Positions 18,246 to 26,173 of a stretch of DNA of 64,000 nt are shown here, one piece after another (the stretch's first letter is position 1; each line of letters opens with the position of its first letter). The notes beneath the pieces are model-generated. The model saw nothing but the letters and a program-made list of their open reading frames with translations. It ran no database searches and had not been told where the DNA came from. The stretch comes from Flavobacterium aquiphilum (GTDB lineage: Bacteria; Bacteroidota; Bacteroidia; Flavobacteriales; Flavobacteriaceae): contig NZ_CP114288.1 in assembly GCF_027111335.1 (NCBI RefSeq), positions 3,472,001-3,536,000 of the forward strand, read 5' to 3'. The translations under genes were made by a program, and so were the position numbers.

Positions 18246-18972
18246 CTTAAATTTTGGTTAATTAATAGTTTAGTTAGTTTGTAAAAATCACTGCACTTCG
18301 ATTTAATTGCATTAATTATTTACGCTGCAAAATTGATTAATAAAGATTTTTACAGAGAGAAATAAAATCCGTTTTTGGGTATACTAAAGTTTTGCCTATG
18401 CATTTTATCTAGTTTTCAGCAGTGAAAAATGACATTATTAAAAAAATACAGGCCTCAAATAATTAAAAAAACAACACGAGACTTATGTCCTTCAAATCCT
18501 TTTTTGAACAAAAAAAAGCAGCTGCATTACAACTGCTATAATCTATTTATGAACTACATTATTATCATTCTGCAAAAAGTCACCTTTCTAATCTTCACAA
18601 TGAAAAGGCACTAATACTAACCATATAAAATTTCCTCATTATAAAAAGCTTTGTAAAAACTGCCTTAATTGTCATAAGTCATTTGTAGAAAATCAATCTT
18701 CAAAAAAAATTATGTCCATATTAAATGATGAACAAGATTCTTAAAAAAATATTCTCCAACTTTTAGTACCTATTAAATAACAAAATGAAAAAGAAATAAC
18801 GGAATGCATAAAAAACAAAAACACATGTAACTCATTTTCAAAACATTGTACATAATTATACCATTTATGTATTTGCATATTTTTTTTGACTTGTATTTTT
18901 ATGAATTAAAAAAGCATCTCCTATTAGAAACATCGATACTAAAACATTACTAAACACAAAACCATAAAAACA
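18246..18972. other. 727-bp divergent intergenic region between susC (PUL 2) and the HTCS cluster
   Basis: This is A/T-rich with no convincing gene; a 61-codon frame at 18429-18614 has no recognisable features. It must hold promoters in both directions. On the plus strand TTG at 18846 followed after 17 bp by TATGTATTTG is a loose promoter candidate for the gene at 18973. Next to susC there is a 10-bp inverted repeat (listed separately) and CAAAAC/CCAAAAAC spacings around 18380-18405 that could serve an AraC-type HTCS output domain. Confidence 0.5.
18280..18354. repeat. 10-bp inverted repeat in the susC (PUL 2) leader
   Basis: TGTAAAAATC at 18280-18289 and its exact complement GATTTTTACA at 18345-18354 are separated by 55 bp. 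The arms could form the base of a leader RNA structure or be a pair of protein-binding half-sites. The AAACTAACTAAAC string that borders it on the coding side is also present at the start of the first susC. Confidence 0.45.
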
Positions 18973-20607
18973 ATGATTCGTCAAACCTTTTTCATCTGTT
19001 GCTGCCTCTTTGCAAACGGCATTACAATTGCTCAGGAATTACCAAAGATTATTACCTCTCCAAAAACCAATTATCTTCCAGATTTTAGTTTTGCCGGTTA
19101 TCATAATGGAGAAGCTAATCTTCCTGAATTTCAAGGAAAAATTATCAATGCAACCGATTTTGGCGTGAAAGCAAATGATGCCCTGGATGATTCAAAAGCT
19201 TTATTAAAGGCTTTAAAAGCAGCAAACGCAGTTGATGGAAATGTGATTTTACAATTACCTGCTGGCCGAATTATTCTGAGCGACATTTTATATATTGAAA
19301 GAAACAACTTTGTACTTCGCGGCGCTGGATCAGACAAAAATGGTACAGAAATTTACTTTCCAAGACCAATGATGTATCTCAAAGATCCTGAATCACACGC
19401 TGAACTCCGTGAATATCTAACCTCTCTTGACAAAAGACAGCGCGAGCCTGAAAATAATATCGATATCCCTTTTTCACAATATTCCTGGTCCGGCGGTTTT
19501 ATCTGGACTCAAATTCCGGATAAACGTGTAAAATCGTATTTGGATAAATATGAACCGGAAACAAATCCTTTGGCAAAAGTCAGTTCCGGGAAAATGGGCG
19601 AACATGTTTTAACTGTTTCTGCTGTAAATGGATTAAAAGTTGGAAATATTGTTGAATTGCAATTGTTTAATAAGGATGGTGAAAATGGCGAAATCATAAA
19701 AGATTTATACCAAAATGCCAATATAAAACCTGGTTCGCATCATTGGAAATACCCAAACCTTCCTATCGTAAGGCAACAGGTTGAAATCGTAAAGATTTCT
19801 GGTTCAAAAATCACAATAAAAACACCTTTAATTATTTCGATCAAACCTAGCTATCATGCACAATTAGTAGAATGGAAACATTTAAGCGAAGTTGGAATCG
19901 AACATATTCGATTTATTTTTCCTGATATTCCAAGAATAGCGCATCATGTAGAACCGGGAAATAACGCTATCTTTTTAACACGTCTTTTTAACAGTTGGGT
20001 AAAAGACGTTGTCGTTACAAATGCTGACAGTAGTATTTTGACCGAAGAAATTGCAAATGTCACTATCCAAGATATTACTACTGAAGGAACACATATGGCG
20101 CATTATACTGTGACTTTGGGGGGAGTTCATGATGTTTTGGTTAAAAATCTTAAGATTTACAACAAAGCTGTTCATGCTTTAAGTTTCAATACCTTTGCAA
20201 CAAAAAACGTTTATCAAAACTGCGAAATATTTGCTGATCCGGTCTTAGATCAACATTCTGGAGCTAATCATCAAAATCTATTCGACAATATCACCGTTCA
20301 TTTAGCAACAGACAAAAATAACAGTTACGCCTTGTTTGGTGGAGGCGGTGCCGAGTATTGGAAACCCTCACATGGACCTTTCAGTACGTTTTGGAATCTG
20401 AATGTTCAGGTCGAAAATCCGGATCAAACAAAACCGGTTTTACTGTACGGAATGAAAGATGGTGTTCTTGCCAGAATAGTTGGTTTGCACGGAAACACTA
20501 AATTTGAACTGAAATACGACACAAATCCTTATATTGAATTTTTAAACATACCAATAGAAAAAATTCCGTCACTGTATGATTATCAATTACAAAAGCGATT
20601 AAAATAG
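18973..20607 (+). CDS. secreted right-handed beta-helix protein, pectate-lyase-3/GH28-related
   Basis: A 544-residue protein with a signal peptide (ending ITIAQ). Near residue 57, INATDFGVKANDALDDSKAL is the opening seen in pectate-lyase-3 and GH28-related beta-helix proteins, and the middle shows helix-coil repeats (NVTIQDITTEG, DVLVKNLKIYN, FNTFATKNVYQNCEIF). The C-terminal region (GGAEYWKPSHGPFSTFWNL) resembles DUF4955-type extensions. I cannot identify the classic GH28 catalytic aspartate set, so it may be a polysaccharide lyase or a non-canonical hydrolase. It is the first plus-strand gene of the HTCS cluster and probably acts on the target polysaccharide outside the cytoplasm. The precise family remains open. 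Confidence 0.6.
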   Translation: MIRQTFFICCCLFANGITIAQELPKIITSPKTNYLPDFSFAGYHNGEANLPEFQGKIINATDFGVKANDALDDSKALLKALKAANAVDGNVILQLPAGRIILSDILYIERNNFVLRGAGSDKNGTEIYFPRPMMYLKDPESHAELREYLTSLDKRQREPENNIDIPFSQYSWSGGFIWTQIPDKRVKSYLDKYEPETNPLAKVSSGKMGEHVLTVSAVNGLKVGNIVELQLFNKDGENGEIIKDLYQNANIKPGSHHWKYPNLPIVRQQVEIVKISGSKITIKTPLIISIKPSYHAQLVEWKHLSEVGIEHIRFIFPDIPRIAHHVEPGNNAIFLTRLFNSWVKDVVVTNADSSILTEEIANVTIQDITTEGTHMAHYTVTLGGVHDVLVKNLKIYNKAVHALSFNTFATKNVYQNCEIFADPVLDQHSGANHQNLFDNITVHLATDKNNSYALFGGGGAEYWKPSHGPFSTFWNLNVQVENPDQTKPVLLYGMKDGVLARIVGLHGNTKFELKYDTNPYIEFLNIPIEKIPSLYDYQLQKRLK

Positions 20608-20655
20608 ACTTTGTTCTTTTGTTGCTTTGTGTTCTTTACAATTAAAAAAAATGTT

Positions 20656-23600
20656 ATGAAATACAAAATAGTTTTTCTGATTCTGCTTTTTATTTCAGGG
20701 AATCTTTTTTCCCAAGATAAATATCGCCTAAAAAATCTCTCTACCGCAGACGGGCTTTCTCAGAGCTCTGTTATTGCCATACATCAGGATAAATTGGGAC
20801 AAATGTGGTTTGGTACACGCGACGGTCTTAATAAATATGATGGCAGTCAATTTACGATTTTTAGAAATGATGTTTCTAATAAATTGTCTATCGGCAACAA
20901 TGATATTTTATCGATTGAAGAAGACAATTCAGGACAGCTATGGGTTGGAACATATAACGGACTTAATTGTTATGACCCTGTCAGCAATACATTTAAAAGA
21001 TATTTGCATGCTAAAAACAACCATGAAATAACTAATAATGCCATTTGGTGTATTAATGAAATTGGTAATGAAATGTGGATTGGAACTTCTAATGGTTTAA
21101 CTATTTACGATAAGAAAACGAGAAAGTTCACTTCGATAATTCATTCCGATAAAGATATTTCAAGTTTACCAAGCAACAATATTCAAAGTATTTTAAAAAC
21201 CAAAAAAAGGCAAATCTGGCTTGGGACTACTAATGGTTTATTACTTACTATTAGAAAAAATGGAAAATTCTTGTTTAAAAATTATCCATTAAATACTACT
21301 GATATCCTAAATGTACAGGCTATTACTGAAGATCGTTATAACAATTTATGGATAGGTACAAAAAACAAAGGACTGTTAAAATTTGAAACATCAACCAACA
21401 GATTTGTATCTTTTCTGCCCGATCAAAAATACAAAGAAATCAGTACCGAAATCCGTGCTTTGAAGATTGACAGTCAAGGCAATCTGTGGATTGGAGCTTA
21501 TGATGGTATTTATATTTTAGGAGAAGACAAAAGCATTCAAAAAATAAACAATAGCAACGGAATCGACAAAGTAAAATCAGTTTATATTGATAAAAAAGGA
21601 TCTGTTTGGATTGGATGTTATTATAAAGGCATAAATATCTGGGATCCCTCGAATATGAATTTTTCGAACTACAACCAAAACTCCAAAAAGATTCCTTTGA
21701 GTTTTGACGTAGTGAGTTCAATAATTGCTGATAAAAACCATAATATTTATTTTGGAACCGAAGGAGGAGGTATCACCGTTTACAATAAAAATACCGAAGC
21801 CATAAGTTACGTTAACAGCAAAAGTGGGCAAACAACCAAAAATGATATTAAATCAATGTGCCTTGCAAACAATATTTTATGGATTGGGACATTTTCAAAA
21901 GGTTTATCAGCCTACAATACAACTACAAAAAGAATAGAAGACAACCGAATTGCACCTGAACTAAATAATTTATTGAAAGAAACCGGTGTTTATTCCATCA
22001 AAACAGAAGGGAATAACATATTATGGATTGGAACTTTTAGTAAAGGATTAATTTGGTACGACACTGTTTCCAAAGCATTTCAAATTATTGGTAATAATAA
22101 TACTGAAGCCAGTTTTATGACCAATAATATGATTCGAACAATTTTGGTTGATAAGCAAAAAAGGCTTTGGATAGGCGCACAAAATGGGTTAAACCTCATT
22201 TCATTGCAAAATTTTACTCCCAATAAATATACGATAAAACATTACTTTTTTGATGATTCGGCTTTAACAGGCTATGATATATTGACTTTATTTCAGGACA
22301 GTCAGAATAAGATATGGGTTGGAACAAAATCAAAAGGACTGTATTATTTTGATGGAAAAAAATTCAACAGAATAAATCTAAAAACAGGAAATACTGATAT
22401 TACTTCGATTCATTCCATACTTGAAGATGACGCTAAAAACTTGTGGATTAGCACCAATCAGGGTATCATAAAATACAGCACTTCCAAAAAAACGATTATG
22501 GCATATGACCAAAAAGACGGTTTAGCCAGTAATGAATTCAATAATAATTCGGCTTTAAAACTGGATTCGAATAAATTTTATTTCGGAAGCCCGTCTGGAG
22601 TAACTTATTTTAATGCGAAGAAAATTTCTCTTAATCAATATGCTCCGCAGGTTTTAATTACCAATTTGAAAATTAAAAATGAAACTATCAGCGCAAATGA
22701 TACTACCGAAATTCTGAAAAAAAGTATTGGATATACCAAATCTATTACTCTGGATTATGACAAAGCCAATTTTTCGATTGATTTTGCAATTCCAAATTAC
22801 ATTCGGTCAAAAAGCAATCAATACAGTTATCGTTTGATTGGTCTTGATAATAACTGGACGACAACCAAAAATACAGAAGCCATTTTTACCATTCAAAATG
22901 CGGGAACCTATGTATTTGAAGTACGTGGCGCAAATAACGATGGTGTTTGGAATAAAGTCCCAACTACTTTAACTGTAATTGTAAAACCTGCACCATGGCG
23001 CAGTATCTGGGCATTTTTACTTTATGCTTTAATAATTGGCTCCGGAATATACGGTTTGATCTGGATTATGAAATCGAAAGCTGCACTGAAACAAAAATTG
23101 GAATTAGAATATCTGGAAACCCAGCGAATCGAGGAAAACAACAAATTAAAACTGGACTTTTTTACCAATATTTCGCATGAATTCAGGACTCCCCTGACCT
23201 TGATTTTAGGGCCTTTACAACAAATTTTAGCCGATTATAACGGAACTAATGAAATGTATAAAAAACTCTTGGTTGTTGAAGGAAGCGCCAATCATTTGTT
23301 AAGCCTCATCAATCGTTTAATGGATTTTAGAAAACTCGAAAATCATCAGGTCAAATTAGAATCAGCCAACGGGAATATTGTGAAATTTACCAAAGAAATC
23401 TTTTTGTCCTTTATAGAATATGCCAAAGATGGGGGGTACACTTATACTTTTGAATCATCGGAAGATGAAATAATGGTCTATTTTGACCGCTATAAACTAG
23501 AGCGTGTTTTTTATAATTTGATTTCAAATGCATTTAGATATACTCCAAAAGGCGGCCATATCAATTTAAAAATATCCCATGACGATGAAAACCTTTTCAT

Positions 23601-24735
23601 CGCTGTTGAAGATTCCGGTGTTGGAATCGCCCCGGAACATATTGATAAAATTTTCGATTTATTTTTTGAAGTCCCAATGCACAATAACGTTCAAAAAAAC
23701 TATAACAAAGGAACAGGAATTGGTTTATCTATTGTAAAAAATATAGTAGAACTTCATAAAGGAACTATCGAAGTCATCAATAAAAAAACCGAAGGAGTTA
23801 TTTTTAAAGTCGCACTACCATTGGGCAGAGAACATCTTTTGGACGCTGAAATTATTCCCGATTTTAAAATTAGTGATGACGTTGCACAATATATCGCACA
23901 GCTGGAAACTCCGGAAATAACAGAGCACGAAGACATTGAAGATTTTGTTGTAAACGAAGAAAAACAAACCATTCTATTGGTTGAAGATCATAAAGTCTTA
24001 CGCACGTTCATGAAAAATTTACTCAAAAAAGAGTACAATATTATTGAAGCTGAAAATGGTAAAATAGCCTTAGAAAAAGCTTTAAAATTTGTTCCAAATT
24101 TAATCATCAGCGATGTTATTATGCCTGAAATGGTGGGAACTGAACTTTGTTCCAAAATAAAAGAAAATATCAAAACCAGTCATATCCCTGTTATTTTACT
24201 GACATCAAGATCATCGTTAGTTTATAAATTCGAAGGTTTAGAAAGCGGTGCCGATGATTATATCAGTAAACCTTTCAATCTAACCGAATTCAAACTGCGT
24301 ATTAAAAACCTGTTGAACTCAACCGAAAGGCTGAAAAACAAATTTTCAAGCGAGGAAAATTTTATTCCGTCAGAAATAACAGTTTCATCACTGGATGAAG
24401 AATTATTGAGAAAAGCATTCAAAATTGTCGAGGAAAATATTTCAAACGAACAATTTGATATACCTCATTTCTGCTCAGAATTGGGAGTCAGCAGAACGAT
24501 GTTATTCTTAAAAATAAAAGCATGGACTAATTGTACGCCAAATGAATTCATCAATGAAATACGATTAAAACGTGCTGCGCAATTATTGGAACAAAACAAA
24601 TTAACCGTAGCGGAAGTAAGCTATAAAGTTGGTTTCAACAATCCGAAATACTTCAGCAAATGTTTCCAAAAAAAATATGGAGAAACTCCATCGCAATTCG
24701 CCGATAAATTCTTCAAATCTTCTAATGTTTTTTAA
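20656..24735 (+). CDS. hybrid two-component system regulator (HTCS)
   Basis: I start at ATG 20656 (MKYKIVFLILLFISGNLFSQ), a signal sequence; the frame opens 45 bp earlier only through a TTG. In order: a periplasmic two-propeller sensor built from repeated WIGT-type blades (about residues 20-670), a Y_Y_Y domain (about 670-780), a membrane helix near 790-810, a histidine kinase with phospho-acceptor His841 (ISHEFRTP) and ATPase motifs (NAFRYTPKGG, GTGIGLSIVKNIVELHKG), a receiver with Asp1153 (ISDVIMPEM) and Lys in YISKPF, and an AraC helix-turn-helix (VAEVSYKVGFNNPKYFSK). It senses oligosaccharides in the periplasm and activates the neighbouring operons. The divergent susCD and the GH88-GH2-GH2 genes are its natural targets. 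Confidence 0.96.
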   Translation: MKYKIVFLILLFISGNLFSQDKYRLKNLSTADGLSQSSVIAIHQDKLGQMWFGTRDGLNKYDGSQFTIFRNDVSNKLSIGNNDILSIEEDNSGQLWVGTYNGLNCYDPVSNTFKRYLHAKNNHEITNNAIWCINEIGNEMWIGTSNGLTIYDKKTRKFTSIIHSDKDISSLPSNNIQSILKTKKRQIWLGTTNGLLLTIRKNGKFLFKNYPLNTTDILNVQAITEDRYNNLWIGTKNKGLLKFETSTNRFVSFLPDQKYKEISTEIRALKIDSQGNLWIGAYDGIYILGEDKSIQKINNSNGIDKVKSVYIDKKGSVWIGCYYKGINIWDPSNMNFSNYNQNSKKIPLSFDVVSSIIADKNHNIYFGTEGGGITVYNKNTEAISYVNSKSGQTTKNDIKSMCLANNILWIGTFSKGLSAYNTTTKRIEDNRIAPELNNLLKETGVYSIKTEGNNILWIGTFSKGLIWYDTVSKAFQIIGNNNTEASFMTNNMIRTILVDKQKRLWIGAQNGLNLISLQNFTPNKYTIKHYFFDDSALTGYDILTLFQDSQNKIWVGTKSKGLYYFDGKKFNRINLKTGNTDITSIHSILEDDAKNLWISTNQGIIKYSTSKKTIMAYDQKDGLASNEFNNNSALKLDSNKFYFGSPSGVTYFNAKKISLNQYAPQVLITNLKIKNETISANDTTEILKKSIGYTKSITLDYDKANFSIDFAIPNYIRSKSNQYSYRLIGLDNNWTTTKNTEAIFTIQNAGTYVFEVRGANNDGVWNKVPTTLTVIVKPAPWRSIWAFLLYALIIGSGIYGLIWIMKSKAALKQKLELEYLETQRIEENNKLKLDFFTNISHEFRTPLTLILGPLQQILADYNGTNEMYKKLLVVEGSANHLLSLINRLMDFRKLENHQVKLESANGNIVKFTKEIFLSFIEYAKDGGYTYTFESSEDEIMVYFDRYKLERVFYNLISNAFRYTPKGGHINLKISHDDENLFIAVEDSGVGIAPEHIDKIFDLFFEVPMHNNVQKNYNKGTGIGLSIVKNIVELHKGTIEVINKKTEGVIFKVALPLGREHLLDAEIIPDFKISDDVAQYIAQLETPEITEHEDIEDFVVNEEKQTILLVEDHKVLRTFMKNLLKKEYNIIEAENGKIALEKALKFVPNLIISDVIMPEMVGTELCSKIKENIKTSHIPVILLTSRSSLVYKFEGLESGADDYISKPFNLTEFKLRIKNLLNSTERLKNKFSSEENFIPSEITVSSLDEELLRKAFKIVEENISNEQFDIPHFCSELGVSRTMLFLKIKAWTNCTPNEFINEIRLKRAAQLLEQNKLTVAEVSYKVGFNNPKYFSKCFQKKYGETPSQFADKFFKSSNVF

Positions 24736-24757
24736 AAACTCTTGTTTTTAAAGGCTT

Positions 24758-24793
24758 AAAAAAGGGTATCTGTATTTTTAGATACCCTTTTTT
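24758..24793 (+). terminator. intrinsic terminator after the HTCS gene
   Basis: GGGTATCT pairs with AGATACCC around an 8-nt loop, flanked by an A-run before and six to seven Ts after. It separates the regulator transcript from the glycoside hydrolase genes. Confidence 0.85.
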
Positions 24794-24818
24794 GTATTCC
24801 TATATTCTGCCGCTCTGA

Positions 24819-24826
24819 TACATTTG
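24819..24826 (+). promoter_or_regulatory. candidate -7 box for the GH88-GH2-GH2 operon
   Basis: TACATTTG exactly matches TAnnTTTG. A TTG at 24792-24794 is 24 bp upstream, slightly longer than the usual 17-23 bp. The predicted transcription start is near 24830, giving a leader of about 160 nt for the GH88 gene. Confidence 0.45.
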
Positions 24827-24830
24827 CAAT

Positions 24831-24923
24831 ATGAAAATCAAAAACACAAACCTTTTATTACTTCAAATTCTACTTGCAATTGTCATAATTGGAATGAGTT
24901 TATTGCTTTTCTATTTTATCTAA
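24831..24923 (+). CDS. possible 30-residue membrane peptide, near-leaderless
   Basis: ATG at 24831 opens a short frame to TAA at 24921-24923. The product begins MKIKNTNLLLLQ and continues as one hydrophobic helix with two basic residues at its N-terminus, as in small single-pass membrane peptides. Its ATG falls right at the predicted start site of the -7 box at 24819, so translation would be leaderless or nearly so. A/T-rich DNA gives hydrophobic frames by chance, and no family is recognised, so the call is tentative. An alternative is that this stretch is simply the 5' leader of the GH88 gene. Confidence 0.25.
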   Translation: MKIKNTNLLLLQILLAIVIIGMSLLLFYFI

Positions 24924-24988
24924 CATTAACCTTAAATCAATAAATATTACAAGCCAAATTATCTTGGTTATAAAAACATTAGTTAGTT

Positions 24989-26170
24989 ATGAATAAAGTT
25001 AATTTCATTTCTGTAGTTCTTGGGTTTGCATCGCTGGCAACAGCGTGCAGATCCGGAATTAATTCTCCAAACCACACAGCTTCGGCAGAAAATAATCTTC
25101 TGGAAACCCGTTACAAAATGTTACTTGATTACCCTGTTGATTCGATGTCGATGCCCAGAAGTATGACTATTAAAACCAATACTATCAAAAAAGTATCCTC
25201 AAGAGACTGGACGAGTGGTTTTTTTGCCGGAAACCTTTGGCAGTTGTACCAGCTTACAGGCGATTCCAAATACAAAGAACTAGCTCAAAAATGGACCTCT
25301 TTCAGTAAAAAAGAAAGCCTTAATAATGATTCACATGATGTAGGTTTTAAAGTGTATTGCAGTTTTGGAGAAGCGCTAAAAGTGGAAAACAAGAAAGAAT
25401 ACAAAGACGTGGTTATTAAAGGTGCCGAAACTTTATCCAAAAGATTTAATCCAACAGTAGGTGCCATTCGTTCCTGGGATTTCAATAAAAATGTTTGGGA
25501 CTATCCCGTAATTATTGACAATATGATGAATCTGGAACTTCTTTTTGAAGCTACAAAATTATCAGGAAATCCAAAATATCGTGACATAGCGATTCAACAT
25601 GCTAATGCGACTTTAAATAATCAATTTAGAGAGGACAATAGTTGCTACCACGTTATTGATTACGATCCAAATACTGGCAATGTCAGAAAGAAAACGACGT
25701 TGCAGGGATACAATGATGATTCGGTTTGGGCACGCGGTCAAGCTTGGGCAGTTTACGGTTTTACCATGTCCTACAGATATACAAAAGATGCAGCTTATTT
25801 AAAACAAGCCGAAGCTACAGCAATGTTTTTTATGACAAATAAAAATCTGCCTGAGGATGGAATTCCGTATTGGGATTTAAAAGATCCAAGTATTCCAAAT
25901 TCGGCCAGAGATGTTTCTGCTGCAATGATTATGGCATCCGCTTTATACGAATTATACGGTTATACCAAAAATGAAAGTTATTTGGCCTTTGCCAATAAAG
26001 TAATGGCATCTGTACAATCAGATAAGTATATTTTAGATTCAAAAATTAAGGCGCCTTTTGTACTCGATCACAGCACAGGAAACTGGCCAAAACACGATGA
26101 AATTGACGAACCAATAATCTATGCTGATTACTATTTCCTTGAAGCGTTGCTAAGAAAGAAAGCCTTATAA
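24989..26170 (+). CDS. unsaturated glucuronyl/galacturonyl hydrolase, GH88 family
   Basis: A 393-residue lipoprotein (lipobox LATAC, Cys20) with the alpha/alpha-barrel of GH88: WTSGFFAGNLWQLYQLTG near residue 74, SHDVGF with Asp117, IIDNMMNLELL with Asp177, then YNDDSVWARGQAWAVYGF and PYWDLKDPSIPNSARD. Asp117 and Asp177 correspond to the two catalytic aspartates of the family. These enzymes hydrolyse the 4,5-unsaturated uronic acid left at the non-reducing end by polysaccharide lyases, yielding 5-keto-4-deoxyuronate. It leads an operon with two GH2 enzymes (3 bp and then 54 bp gaps), under likely HTCS control. Whether the unsaturated sugar is glucuronic- or galacturonic-type cannot be told from sequence alone. 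Confidence 0.92.
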   Translation: MNKVNFISVVLGFASLATACRSGINSPNHTASAENNLLETRYKMLLDYPVDSMSMPRSMTIKTNTIKKVSSRDWTSGFFAGNLWQLYQLTGDSKYKELAQKWTSFSKKESLNNDSHDVGFKVYCSFGEALKVENKKEYKDVVIKGAETLSKRFNPTVGAIRSWDFNKNVWDYPVIIDNMMNLELLFEATKLSGNPKYRDIAIQHANATLNNQFREDNSCYHVIDYDPNTGNVRKKTTLQGYNDDSVWARGQAWAVYGFTMSYRYTKDAAYLKQAEATAMFFMTNKNLPEDGIPYWDLKDPSIPNSARDVSAAMIMASALYELYGYTKNESYLAFANKVMASVQSDKYILDSKIKAPFVLDHSTGNWPKHDEIDEPIIYADYYFLEALLRKKAL

Positions 26171-26173
26171 TAT

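Noticed and set aside
10566..18401. CATAGGCAAAA shared near 10569 and (reverse strand) near 18391
   Set aside because: The two copies have opposite orientation relative to their susC genes and only 11 bp match; chance is a sufficient explanation.
18429..18614. 61-codon frame in the susC/HTCS intergenic region
   Set aside because: Lys-rich start and generic hydrophobic end, no recognisable family; A/T-rich DNA makes such frames likely by chance.
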